A DNA stretch of 64,000 nt from Mycolicibacterium komanii (GTDB lineage: Bacteria; Actinomycetota; Actinomycetes; Mycobacteriales; Mycobacteriaceae), in the NCBI RefSeq assembly GCF_001050035.1, contig NZ_CVTA01000062.1, positions 124,001-188,000 of the forward strand. The letters are read 5' to 3'. Of this stretch, positions 19,644 to 28,401 are shown one piece after another. A model generated the notes under the pieces. That model had not been told where the DNA came from and did no database searches. It saw nothing but the letters and a program-made list of their open reading frames with translations. The position numbers were made by a program, and so were the translations under genes. The stretch's first letter is position 1; each line of letters begins with the position of its first letter.

Positions 19644-20511
19644 CGATTGCCTCCGTTGTGGCGCGGGACCAGGCGCGGGCGACCATCGTCGCGCCGACCT
19701 TGGCCCGATAGGTGGCCGACCCCTGCAGGTCGGACGGGATGTCCTCGATGCCGGCGAGCGCGAGCTTGCCGACCTCCTCGGCGCTGACCTCACCCAGCGC
19801 GCGACCGGTGACGGCTTCTTCGGCGGCGCTGCCGCGCAGCGGCGTCGACCCCAGACCCAACAAGCCGATGCCGCAACGGGTTACCCGGTCATCGCTGTCG
19901 AGTTCGACCGCCACCGCAGCACCCGCGATCGCGAAGTCGCCGTGACGGCGGGCGAATTCCTCCAGCGCGAAACCGGAGCGGCCACCCCACACCGGGAAGT
20001 GCACCGCGGTCAGCATCTCCCAGGGTTGCAGCGAGGTCTCCCAAAGGCCGGTGAAGAAGTCCTTCGCCGCGATCTGCCGAGTCCCCGTGGAGGACACCGC
20101 ATCCATCTGCGCGTCGAGCGCCAACGCGACCGCCGCGTATTCCGCCGCGGGGTCGGCGTGCGCGATGGCGCCGCCGAGCGTGCCCCTGGTCCGGATCTGA
20201 AAGTGTCCGATGTGCGGGGTGGCCAGCGTCAGCAGCGGAACCGATTCCGCCACTTCGTCATCCATGCCGACGAACGAGTGCGGGGTGCCCGCTGCGACGC
20301 GCACCGCGCCGTCCACCAAGTCGATGCTGCGAAGCTCGTCGATGCGGGAGATGTCGATGAGGTTGTCGAAGTGCGTCAGCCGCATCGCCAACATGGGCAC
20401 CAGACTCTGCCCACCCGCAAGGATTTTCGCGTCCTCGCCGAACTCGGCGAGCATGTCGACCGCCTCCTTGACCGAGTCCGGGCGGTGGTAGGTGAAGGGA
20501 GCGGCCTTCAT
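19636..20511 (-). CDS. Molybdenum hydroxylase FAD-binding medium subunit (CoxM-like)
   Basis: A 291-residue protein with the FAD contacts AGGQSLVPMLAMRL near residue 32 and the second loop TRGTLGGAIAHADPAAE near 108, the normal CoxM layout, plus the CO-dehydrogenase flavoprotein C-terminal domain. It delivers electrons from the 2Fe-2S subunit to quinone or another acceptor. Its ATG overlaps the CoxG-like stop by four bases. The order in transcription is large subunit, CoxG, FAD subunit, Fe-S subunit. Confidence 0.92.
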   Translation of the reverse strand: MKAAPFTYHRPDSVKEAVDMLAEFGEDAKILAGGQSLVPMLAMRLTHFDNLIDISRIDELRSIDLVDGAVRVAAGTPHSFVGMDDEVAESVPLLTLATPHIGHFQIRTRGTLGGAIAHADPAAEYAAVALALDAQMDAVSSTGTRQIAAKDFFTGLWETSLQPWEMLTAVHFPVWGGRSGFALEEFARRHGDFAIAGAAVAVELDSDDRVTRCGIGLLGLGSTPLRGSAAEEAVTGRALGEVSAEEVGKLALAGIEDIPSDLQGSATYRAKVGATMVARAWSRATTEAIDA

Positions 20512-21239
20512 GACCGCAACCGCTCGGTCGGCGAGCTGAGCAGCCGGGCCAACGCGGCCTGCAGGTCGTCGGCCAGGACCGCGGCGGGAGCCTTGCGGCG
20601 TCGCCGGCCGATGAGGATGCCGACCGCCAAGCCGCCGGCGACGGCGGCCACGACCGGCGCGGCCCGCTTGGCCATCGGCAGCGCAACGACTTTCAGCATG
20701 TCGATGGAATCGCCTGCGTCGGCTTGGGCCGTCGCTGCGGCCGCCTCAGCCGTCGGGGCGGTGGTCGGCGCCGAGGCTCCGTTGGCCGCACCGTCGCCGA
20801 GGACGCTGGCCTCCAGCGACTTTGCGAACTGGCCGATCAGGTTCGATGCCACGTCGGCGAGTACGCCGCGCCCGAACTGGGCCGCCTTGCCGGAGATCGT
20901 CAGGTCGGTGTTGATGTAGACGACGGTGCCCGCGGCGCCCTCGTCCTTGAGTTGCGCGGTGACGATGGCGGCGGCGTTGCCGCTACCGCGGGTCTCCTTG
21001 CCCTCGGCCTTGATCACGACGCGCTGGGCGGCGGCGTCCTTCTCCTGGAACGAGGCGGCACCCTTGTAGGACACCGTGATCGGGCCGACCTTGACCTTCA
21101 CCGCACCGGTGAAATCGTCGCCGTCGACCGATAGCAGCGTGGCCCCGGGCAGGCACGGAGCGACGCGCTCGACGTCGGTCAGCACCTCCCACGTCTTGTC
21201 GGCAGGCACCGCGACCCGAAACTCGTTGTTCAGTTCCAT
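20508..21239 (-). CDS. CoxG-like SRPBCC protein with membrane anchor
   Basis: Residues 1-145 form an SRPBCC/CoxG domain (MELNNEFRVAVPADKTWEVL... CLPGATLL). A 40-residue Ala/Thr-rich linker leads to a hydrophobic helix near residues 195-215, ending in a very basic IGRRRRK stretch. CoxG is reported to anchor CO dehydrogenase-type enzymes to the membrane and link them to the respiratory quinone pool; the C-terminal helix fits that role. It is located between the large and FAD subunits and overlaps the latter by four bases. Confidence 0.88.
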   Translation of the reverse strand: MELNNEFRVAVPADKTWEVLTDVERVAPCLPGATLLSVDGDDFTGAVKVKVGPITVSYKGAASFQEKDAAAQRVVIKAEGKETRGSGNAAAIVTAQLKDEGAAGTVVYINTDLTISGKAAQFGRGVLADVASNLIGQFAKSLEASVLGDGAANGASAPTTAPTAEAAAATAQADAGDSIDMLKVVALPMAKRAAPVVAAVAGGLAVGILIGRRRRKAPAAVLADDLQAALARLLSSPTERLRS

Positions 21240-21250
21240 CTAGACGATCC

Positions 21251-23599
21251 TCACTTCTGGGCTTGCTCGATCGCCTCGACGATCGCGGCGGGGCTGGCGG
21301 GTAGGCGGGTCACGGTGACGCCGAGCGGCGCCAAAGCGTCGTTGATCGCGTTGATCACGGCGGGTGTCGAACCGATCGCGCCGCCCTCGCCGACGCCCTT
21401 GTATCCGCCGACGCCCGGTCCGGGGATCTCGACGTGGCCGTATTCGATCGCGGGCACCTCGGTGGCCGTCGGCAACAGGTAGTCGACGAAGGTGCTCGAC
21501 AACGGGTTGCCGTCGTCGTCGTAAGCCATGTCCTCCAACAATGCGCCGCCGATGCCCTGCACGGTCCCGCCGGCGATCTGCCCCTCGACCACGTTGGGGT
21601 TGATCATCGGGCCGACGTCCTCGCTGACGATGTAGCGCGTCAGCGTGACTCGCCCCGTTTCGATGTCGACCTCGCACGTGCATGCGTGTGTGGCGTTCGC
21701 CCAGTGGATCATCGCCTCGGGCGGTGAGGCGAACCGCGCGGTCGCCTCCAACGACGACGAGACACCGGGTGGCAACTGCTGGGGCTCGTAGTAGGCGCGG
21801 TAAGCCAAGTCGGCGAAACTCACGCTCTTGTCCGGGTTTCCGCTCACCACCGCGCGCGACCCGGTCAGCTCGATCTCGGACTCCTCGACCTCGAGGCGCG
21901 GCGCGGCCATCGCGAGGATCTGCTTGCGCAACAACGCGCCCGCCTCGGCGACCGCGCCGGCGGTCATCGGGCCGCTGCGGCTGCCCTGCGTGCCGGCGCC
22001 GTACGGGGTGACTGCGGTGTCGCCCTGGATCGTCGACACGTCGGCGATGTCGGCGCCAAGGGCGTCGGCGGTCAACTGCACGACAGTGGTTTCCAGGCTG
22101 TTGCCGGTCGACCCGCCGTTGACGTAGACGTTGATCTTGCCGGTGGGCTCCATCCGGATGGTGCAGCCCTCGGTGCCGAGGTGTCCGGTCGCGGCTCCGG
22201 TCGGCTCGATGTACGCCGAGAACCCCAGGCCGATGTAGCGACCGTCGGCGAGTGCTTCGGCCTGTTCCTTGCGGAAGCCTTCGTGGTCGAGGATCTTGAC
22301 GGCTTGCTCGAAGGTGTCGGCCGGGGCGACATGGTCGTAGGGCATGCCGTTGGGGTTGAAGTACGGCATCTCGTCGCCGCGCAGGATGTTGCGCCGGCGC
22401 AGCTCGACCGGATCCATGCCGATCTTGCGCGCGGCGATGTCGAAAAGCACTTCGCGGGCCAGCGTTTCGTACTGCCAGGGTCCGCGGTAGGCGGCCAGCC
22501 CGGCGGTGTTGGAGAACACCGTCTTGTAGTTGAAGCTGGCCTTGGGCACCCGGTACGGCCCGGGGAAGAACATGCCGACGGCAGCGGTGGTCAACACCGG
22601 GTATGGCGTGGGATAGGCGCCGACGTCGTAGGCGAAGTCGATGTCGACGGCGAGGATGGTGCCCTCCTCGTCGAGCGCCACCCGTGCGGTGCCGTCGACG
22701 TGGCGTGCCTGACCCGCCGACATCAGGTTCTCGCGGCGGTCCTCGATCCACTTCAGCGGGGCCGACACCTTGCGCGCCGCCAACATGATGCACATGTCCT
22801 CCCGCATCGGCACGACCTTCTGCCCGAAGCCACCGCCGGTATCGCGCATGATGACGCGCACGTTGTGCGCCGGGATGCCGAGCAGGCGGGCGCAGAACGC
22901 GCGCAGTTCATGCGGCGTCTGCGTGGACGCCCACAGCGTCAGTTCACCGGTCGCGGGCGTCCATTCCACGACCATGCCGCGGCATTCGATCGGCACCGGC
23001 GCGTAGATCTGCTGGTAGACATTCGCCGACGCGACGCAGGCGGCGCTGGAGAAGGTCTCCTCGTCCGGCGGCGCGCCGCCCATGCCGCCGGCGACGTTGT
23101 CCGGATAGGCCTCGTGCACGACCGGCACGCCGGCCTCGGCGCCGCCGATCGCCTTGGTGAAATCGGCGACCGCGGGCAGCGGTTCGTAGTCGACGTCGAC
23201 GGCATCGACGGCGTCCTCGGCGAGGTAGCGGCTGTCGGCCACGACGAGCGCGACGGGATCGCCGACGAACTTCACCTCACCTTCGGCCAGCGGCGGTCGC
23301 GGGGTGTCCGGGATGTCCTTGCCGGCGACCGCGTGCCACGCCTCTTTGACGTGGAGATTGAGGTCGTCGGCGGTGAACACCGCGTGCACACCGGGCATGG
23401 CCAGCGCCGCCGACGCGTCGATGCCTTTGATCTTGGCCCTCGCGAACGGGCTGCGCACGAAGCAGGCGTGCAGCATGCCGGGGCGTACGACGTCGTCGAC
23501 GAACGTGCCACGACCGGTGAGAAGCCGGTTGTCCTCGACGCGCGCGACCCGGGTTCCTGCATAACGGGTCGCGACCTTCTCCGCTGAAGCAGAAGTCAC
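21251..23599 (-). CDS. Molybdenum hydroxylase large subunit (CO-dehydrogenase-like, not form I)
   Basis: A 782-residue molybdopterin subunit. Seen are the RDTGGGFGQK motif near 255, the active-site loop AYRGPW at 370-375 and the catalytic Glu in GVGEGGAIGS near the C-terminus. True aerobic CO dehydrogenase (form I) has AYRCSFR, whose Cys binds copper; here there is no Cys, so CO oxidation is unlikely. Form II enzymes usually read AYRGAGR, so PW is unusual. Start is GTG 23599. Aldehyde, nicotinate-type or steroid hydroxylation are possible; the substrate is unknown. Confidence 0.92.
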   Translation of the reverse strand: MTSASAEKVATRYAGTRVARVEDNRLLTGRGTFVDDVVRPGMLHACFVRSPFARAKIKGIDASAALAMPGVHAVFTADDLNLHVKEAWHAVAGKDIPDTPRPPLAEGEVKFVGDPVALVVADSRYLAEDAVDAVDVDYEPLPAVADFTKAIGGAEAGVPVVHEAYPDNVAGGMGGAPPDEETFSSAACVASANVYQQIYAPVPIECRGMVVEWTPATGELTLWASTQTPHELRAFCARLLGIPAHNVRVIMRDTGGGFGQKVVPMREDMCIMLAARKVSAPLKWIEDRRENLMSAGQARHVDGTARVALDEEGTILAVDIDFAYDVGAYPTPYPVLTTAAVGMFFPGPYRVPKASFNYKTVFSNTAGLAAYRGPWQYETLAREVLFDIAARKIGMDPVELRRRNILRGDEMPYFNPNGMPYDHVAPADTFEQAVKILDHEGFRKEQAEALADGRYIGLGFSAYIEPTGAATGHLGTEGCTIRMEPTGKINVYVNGGSTGNSLETTVVQLTADALGADIADVSTIQGDTAVTPYGAGTQGSRSGPMTAGAVAEAGALLRKQILAMAAPRLEVEESEIELTGSRAVVSGNPDKSVSFADLAYRAYYEPQQLPPGVSSSLEATARFASPPEAMIHWANATHACTCEVDIETGRVTLTRYIVSEDVGPMINPNVVEGQIAGGTVQGIGGALLEDMAYDDDGNPLSSTFVDYLLPTATEVPAIEYGHVEIPGPGVGGYKGVGEGGAIGSTPAVINAINDALAPLGVTVTRLPASPAAIVEAIEQAQK

Positions 23600-23672
23600 G
23601 GTTCACCCTTCTCTTCGCCGTGTAAAGAGTGACGTTATCGCATTCGAGAACGACATTTCCATACGCGCTGTC

Positions 23673-24794
23673 TCATCGTTCGTGATGGATTCGCCCGTCG
23701 GTATCGCTGAGCGGTCTGCCGCCGCCACCCCACCTGCGGGCGATGATCTCCGCGGCGATCGACACCGCCGTCTCCTCCGGGGTGCGGGCCCCGAGGTCCA
23801 GTCCGATCGGGCTGGCCAGCCGGTTCAGCTCGGTATCGCTGAGCCCGGCCTCGCGCAGCCGGCCCATCCGATCGTCGTGGGTCCGGCGCGAGCCCATCAC
23901 CCCGATGTAGCCGACCTCGGGCAGGCGCAGCGCGACCTGCAGCACGGGCACGTCGAACTTCGGGTCGTGGGTCAGCACGCAGATCGCGGTGCGCGCGTCG
24001 ATCGCGCCCTGTTCGGCCTGTGCTGCCAGGTAACGGTCGGGCCAGTTGACGACGACCTCGTGCGCGCCGGGGAAGCGGGCCGGCGTGGCGAACACCGGGC
24101 GGGCGTCACACACGGTGACGCGGTATCCGAGCAGCGCCCCCTGTTGCGCGAGCGCGCCGGCGAAGTCGATCGCGCCGAAGATCAGCATTCGCGGTGGCGG
24201 CGCGTGGCTGGCGACGAACACCTCCATGCCGGTCTCCTGGCGCTGACCGTCCGGCCCGTACGACAGCACGCCGGTACGGCCCGCGGCGAGCAGCCCCCTC
24301 GCGTCGTCGGTGGCGGCCGCGTCCAGGCGCGCCGAGCCCAACGAGCCGTCGACCGAATCCGTCCCGATCACCAGGCGGCGTCCGATCCTGTCGGGGTCGG
24401 GGTGTGCGATGACGGTGGCGACCGCGATCGGCCGGTGAGCGGCGATGTCGTCGGCGATGGCCTGCAGCTGGGGGAAGGTGCCCTGCGACATCGGCTCGGC
24501 GAAGATGTCGATGATGCCGCCGCAGGTGAGGCCGACGGCGAACGCGTCGTCGTCGCTGATGCCGTAGCGCTGCAGCTCGGGACGTCCGGAGGAGACCACA
24601 TCGTTGGCCAGTTCGTAGACGGAGGCCTCGACGCAGCCACCCGACACGGATCCGGCGACCGAGCCGTCGGGGCAGACCACCATGGTCGCGCCGGGTTGGC
24701 GCGGTGCCGAGCGAATCGTGCGCACGACGGTGGCCACACCGGCGGTGCCGCCGTCCCGCCACACGGTCAGCAACTCGTCGAGCACCTCGCGCAC
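23673..24794 (-). CDS. XdhC/CoxI-family molybdenum cofactor maturation protein
   Basis: A 373-residue protein with an XdhC/CoxI N-terminal domain (VRTIRSAPRQPGATMVV, GSVSGGCVE) and a C-terminal Rossmann fold (MLIFGAIDFAGALAQQGALLGY, VMGSRRTHDDR). Such proteins bind molybdopterin cytosine dinucleotide, sulfurylate it and insert it into molybdenum hydroxylases. GTG 24794 is the start. It is the first gene of the molybdenum cluster in transcription order, 73 bases before the large subunit, and almost certainly serves it. Confidence 0.88.
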   Translation of the reverse strand: MREVLDELLTVWRDGGTAGVATVVRTIRSAPRQPGATMVVCPDGSVAGSVSGGCVEASVYELANDVVSSGRPELQRYGISDDDAFAVGLTCGGIIDIFAEPMSQGTFPQLQAIADDIAAHRPIAVATVIAHPDPDRIGRRLVIGTDSVDGSLGSARLDAAATDDARGLLAAGRTGVLSYGPDGQRQETGMEVFVASHAPPPRMLIFGAIDFAGALAQQGALLGYRVTVCDARPVFATPARFPGAHEVVVNWPDRYLAAQAEQGAIDARTAICVLTHDPKFDVPVLQVALRLPEVGYIGVMGSRRTHDDRMGRLREAGLSDTELNRLASPIGLDLGARTPEETAVSIAAEIIARRWGGGGRPLSDTDGRIHHER

Positions 24795-24873
24795 GCTCGC
24801 AGTCTAAGCCCGCGGCGCTGTGCGAGTGCTCAGCGGTGAGCGGGGCGGCCGGGACGCCTGGTCAAGCGGCCCG

Positions 24874-26133
24874 TCAGCGCGCGTCGAACGTGATGGGAAG
24901 CGTCGCGGGCCCGGTGATCCCGACCAACGGCGTCCACGTCGCCGGCTCGGCGCGTCGCAGATTGCGCATGCGGCTGGTCATCACGACGAGCGCCTCGGCC
25001 AGTTCGCGCCGGGCCAGGTTGGCGCCCAGGCAGTAGTGCGCACCGGCCCCGAACGTCTGCATCGGTGCCGCGCCCTCCCTGGTGATGTCCAGCCGGTCGG
25101 GGTCGTCGTAGGCGGCCGGATCCCGGTTCGCACTGGCCGTGTTGACCAGCACGAAGGTGCCCGCCGGAATGGTGACGCCGTCGTACGAGACATCCTCCAT
25201 CGTCATCCGCATCGCACCGAACACCACCGGATAGAACCGCATCACTTCCTCGACGGCGTTCATCGCGAGCTCGGGACGTTCGGCGAGCAGCTCCCACTGG
25301 TCGGGATGGTCACAGAACACGTCCACCGCCGCGGCGAGCTGGTTGCGGGTGGTGTCGGTGCCGGCCATCAGGATGCCCGCCGCCAGCATGCGCAGTTCCT
25401 CGATGCTCAACCGGTCGCCGTCGTCCTCGGCACGGATCAACTCCGAGATCAGGTCGTCGGTGAGCGAATCGCGGCGTTCGGCGACCATCCCGTCGACGTA
25501 GTCGTCGAGCTCGGCCCAGGCTTGCAGGATCAGCCGCTCGTGTTCGGCCGCGTTCCACTGGAACAGTTTGAAGAAGTCGTCGGCCCACTCGGAGAACAGT
25601 TTCCAGTCTTCGCTCGGGGCGCCGAGCAGCTCGGCGATGACCGGAACCGGATACGGGCGTGCGATGTCCTCAACGACCTCACACCGGCCCGTGTCCACCA
25701 GCGGGTCGACCAAATCGGAGATGATCTCGGTGATCGTCGTCTCGAGCCGCCCCACCGAGCGCGGCGTGAACGCCTTGCACACCAGGCGGCGCAGCCGGGA
25801 GTGGGTCTCGCCGTTGACGCTGAGCAGGGTAGTGACCGCGCGATCCCACAGCGGCCCCGACGTGATGCCCTGGGCCTCGAGGCCGAGTCCCGGCGGCACG
25901 CACATGCGGTGGTCGCGCAGTGCCGCCCGGACCGTTTCGTAGCTCAACAGCTCGGGTCCGTGAGCGCCCATCGCGACCGGTCCCGCGCTTCGTGCCTCGG
26001 CGATCCGCCGGTGCGCCTCGTATGCGCTGGGGGCGTCCTCGTAGGAGACGGTAGGCAGGTCGGCCTCGAAAACGCTCCGGCTGCGCCGATCGATCGAGGC
26101 GATATCCGAGTCGAAGTTGATGGTGACGCTCAT
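24874..26133 (-). CDS. Cytochrome P450
   Basis: A 419-residue soluble bacterial P450. The I-helix AGTDTTRNQ supplies the oxygen-activating Thr, the K-helix ExxR is EEVMR, and the heme loop is FGAGAHYCLGANLARREL with the Cys ligand. ATG 26133 is preceded by an excellent GGAGG ribosome site; the longer open frame to 26505 overlaps the divergent dipeptidase and is rejected. No ferredoxin lies next to it. I do not recognise the CYP family with confidence. Confidence 0.9.
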   Translation of the reverse strand: MSVTINFDSDIASIDRRSRSVFEADLPTVSYEDAPSAYEAHRRIAEARSAGPVAMGAHGPELLSYETVRAALRDHRMCVPPGLGLEAQGITSGPLWDRAVTTLLSVNGETHSRLRRLVCKAFTPRSVGRLETTITEIISDLVDPLVDTGRCEVVEDIARPYPVPVIAELLGAPSEDWKLFSEWADDFFKLFQWNAAEHERLILQAWAELDDYVDGMVAERRDSLTDDLISELIRAEDDGDRLSIEELRMLAAGILMAGTDTTRNQLAAAVDVFCDHPDQWELLAERPELAMNAVEEVMRFYPVVFGAMRMTMEDVSYDGVTIPAGTFVLVNTASANRDPAAYDDPDRLDITREGAAPMQTFGAGAHYCLGANLARRELAEALVVMTSRMRNLRRAEPATWTPLVGITGPATLPITFDAR

Positions 26134-26227
26134 GGTGGCCTCCTCGGCATGACGACACTTCGATGCTCGGCTCGGCCGGGGAAGCGGACTAGCGTAGGCG
26201 ACTACTCCAGTCCGGAATCGAGGCGCG

Positions 26228-26893
26228 ATGCGTAGAGCTTGGGCGTTCCCGGCCACGGCCGCCGTCGTGCTGGCGTCGCCGGTGATCGGGACGGCCTCCG
26301 CGACGCCGGATGCCTCGGTGCCACCGGTGTCAGACGCGGCCCGGACCGCCGGGCTCGTCGACATTCGCAGCGTCGTGCCCGACGCGGTGATCGACCTCCG
26401 GTATGCGACGGCAGACAACTTCGTCGGCGAGCAGCTGTATCCGGCCGACGCGCGTTGCCTGGTGCACGAGTCGATGGCGCCCGGGTTGGCGGCCGCCGCC
26501 GACACCTTGCGAAGAGGCGGCGAGGTGTTGGTGTTCTGGGACTGCTACCGCCCGCACGACGTTCAGGTGCGGATGTTCGAAGCGGTGCCCGACCCCAGTT
26601 GGGTGGCGCGGCCGGGGGACTACGCCCGCAGCCACGAAGCCGCTTTGTCGGTGGACGTGACGGTGGCCCGCGACGGTTCCCTCGTCGACATGGGCACCGG
26701 ATTCGACGACTTCACCTCACGCGCCAACGCGTACGCGAGCGAAGGTGTCTCACCGGCCGCAAGGGCCAACCGCGCACGGTTGCGGGATGCGATGGCCGCG
26801 GGTGGACTCGCGGTGTACGACGGCGAGTGGTGGCACTTCGACGCACCGGGCGCGAACGCGCCGCGACCGATACTCGGCGCCCCCGTGAACTAG
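26228..26893 (+). CDS. Secreted D-Ala-D-Ala dipeptidase-like zinc peptidase (VanX/M15D)
   Basis: A 221-residue protein with a signal peptide (about 1-25). The VanX zinc site is present: His136 and Asp143 in SHEAALSVDV (same seven-residue spacing as VanX His116/Asp123), Glu200 and His203 in EWWHF, and the transition-state Arg108 in DCYRPH. The usual SxHxxGxAxD glycine is altered. It cleaves D-Ala-D-Ala or related peptidoglycan dipeptides outside the membrane, more likely in recycling than in vancomycin resistance, since no VanH or VanA partner is nearby. Confidence 0.88.
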   Translation: MRRAWAFPATAAVVLASPVIGTASATPDASVPPVSDAARTAGLVDIRSVVPDAVIDLRYATADNFVGEQLYPADARCLVHESMAPGLAAAADTLRRGGEVLVFWDCYRPHDVQVRMFEAVPDPSWVARPGDYARSHEAALSVDVTVARDGSLVDMGTGFDDFTSRANAYASEGVSPAARANRARLRDAMAAGGLAVYDGEWWHFDAPGANAPRPILGAPVN

Positions 26894-26900
26894 TCGCCCG

Positions 26901-27020
26901 TCAGGCCGCGGCCGGATCCGCGGTCATGGCCTGGCAGTAGGAGCACAGGTTCGGCCCGATGGTCGGGTAACCACATCCACCGCAGATCACGACCGCGGTG
27001 AGTTCATCGGCTTCGGGCAT
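26901..27020 (-). CDS. Zinc-ribbon microprotein (39 aa)
   Basis: A 39-residue ORF from ATG 27018-27020 to TGA 26901-26903. Its sequence includes VVICGGCGYPTIGPNLCSYC, a CxxC-(9)-CxxC pair that should bind one zinc or iron. A G-rich run about 12 bases upstream may be the ribosome site. It is convergent with the dipeptidase (seven bases between stops) and divergent from the MFS gene. It is too short for automatic gene finders, but the paired cysteine motifs in a compact ORF are hard to explain by chance. Confidence 0.65.
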   Translation of the reverse strand: MPEADELTAVVICGGCGYPTIGPNLCSYCQAMTADPAAA

Positions 27021-27090
27021 GCCGGTTATTTACCCCCTTGCAATCCAATTAATCCCCGAATCGAGACAAGTCTGAAAAGCTGCCCCCGTC

Positions 27091-28392
27091 ATGGCTACTG
27101 CACAGCTCGCCCCGGTCAGCGACACCCACGGCAGGCGGCGAGCCTGGGCGGCCGTCGCCCTTCTCGCGCTCGTCGGCACCCTGAACTACGCGGACCGGTT
27201 CCTGCCGGCGGTCCTCGCCGAACCGATAAGGGCCGATCTGGACCTGTCCGACACCGCGCTCGGCGTGATCAACGGGTTCGGCTTCCTGGCCGTCTACGCG
27301 GTACTCGGCCTCCTGATCGCCCGGATCGCCGACCGCGGCGCCTTCGGCCTGGTGGTGTCGACGTGCCTGACGCTGTGGGGCGCGATGACGATGCTTGGCG
27401 GGGCCGTGCAATCGGGCTTCCAGCTGGCGCTCACCCGTGTGGGCGTGGCCATCGGCGAGGCCGGCAGCACACCGGCGGCGCATGCCTACGTCGCGCGCAA
27501 TTTCGCTCCGGAACGCCGCGCGGCGCCGCTGGCGGTGATCACGCTGGCGATCCCGCTCGCCAGCGCGGCCAGCCTCATCGGCGGCGGCCTACTCGCTCAA
27601 TCACTGGGCTGGCGAATGGCTTTCGTGGTCATGGGTGTGATCAGCGTGGCCTTCGCGCCGCTGATCCTCATCGCGCTCGGGCGCAGGCAGTCGATGCCCG
27701 CCCCCGTCGACGTCGACACCGGCGTCCCTGCCCGGGCGTGGGATCTGATGCGCAAAGGCAGCTTCGTCGGCGTCGTCGTCGGCGCGTCGTGCATCTCGGT
27801 GGCGGGCTACTCGCTGACGGCGTTCGCCCCCGCATATTTGGTCCGGACCCGCGGTATGGAGCTGGGTGAGGTCGGTGTGCACTACGGCGTCGCCAGCGGG
27901 CTGACGGGAATCGTCGGCCTCCTGATCGTCGGTCGGGTCGCCGACCGGTTATCCGCCCGCGATCCCCGGTGGCTGTTGTGGCTCGTCGCCGTGATGACCG
28001 CCGCACTGCTCCCGTTCTCGGCACTGGCGTTCACGGTGGACAACCGGACGTTGTGCATCTGGTTCATCTCGCTGAGTTACGTCGTCGGAACGGCGCACAT
28101 GGCGCCTTCGATCGCGGCCATCCAACGCCTGGCCCGGGTCGAACAGCGCGCGACGGCTTCGGCGATCTTCCTGTTCTTCGGGGCGATCCTCGGGTCGGCC
28201 GGCCCGTTTCTCACGGGCGTGCTCAGCGATGCGCTGAAGGACGACCTCGGCGCGCTGTCGCTCGGGCGTGCCCTGCTGATAGTTCCGCTGTTCCAAGTGA
28301 TCGCGCTTGTCTGCTATCTGCTCGCGAGTCGAAGGTTCACCCGCGAGATCGTCGAGGCGACAGACGCCCCCAGCGGCGCGCCCATTGGGTAG
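27091..28392 (+). CDS. Major facilitator superfamily transporter
   Basis: A 433-residue protein with twelve predicted transmembrane helices. The N-terminal TLNYADRFLPAVLAEPI is the spinster/hexuronate-like MFS signature, and the loop after helix 2 has the family's DRG motif (IARIADRGAFG). The second half has VGRVADRLSARDPR at the equivalent place. No substrate-specific residue set is recognised; sugar acids, aromatic acids or drugs are possible. An oxidoreductase starts nine bases downstream on the same strand. Confidence 0.85.
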   Translation: MATAQLAPVSDTHGRRRAWAAVALLALVGTLNYADRFLPAVLAEPIRADLDLSDTALGVINGFGFLAVYAVLGLLIARIADRGAFGLVVSTCLTLWGAMTMLGGAVQSGFQLALTRVGVAIGEAGSTPAAHAYVARNFAPERRAAPLAVITLAIPLASAASLIGGGLLAQSLGWRMAFVVMGVISVAFAPLILIALGRRQSMPAPVDVDTGVPARAWDLMRKGSFVGVVVGASCISVAGYSLTAFAPAYLVRTRGMELGEVGVHYGVASGLTGIVGLLIVGRVADRLSARDPRWLLWLVAVMTAALLPFSALAFTVDNRTLCIWFISLSYVVGTAHMAPSIAAIQRLARVEQRATASAIFLFFGAILGSAGPFLTGVLSDALKDDLGALSLGRALLIVPLFQVIALVCYLLASRRFTREIVEATDAPSGAPIG

Positions 28393-28401
28393 GTTCGCGT
28401 C

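Noticed and set aside
21240..22793. A 517-codon minus-strand frame inside the molybdenum large-subunit gene
   Set aside because: Arg-rich alternate-frame translation of the same strand; the large subunit frame has all motifs.
21251..23599. Annotation of the molybdenum enzyme as true aerobic CO dehydrogenase
   Set aside because: The copper-binding Cys of the AYRCSFR loop is absent; the loop is AYRGPW.
26228..26893. VanX-like gene as part of a vancomycin-resistance cassette
   Set aside because: No VanH, VanA or VanRS genes nearby, and it has a signal peptide, which VanX lacks.
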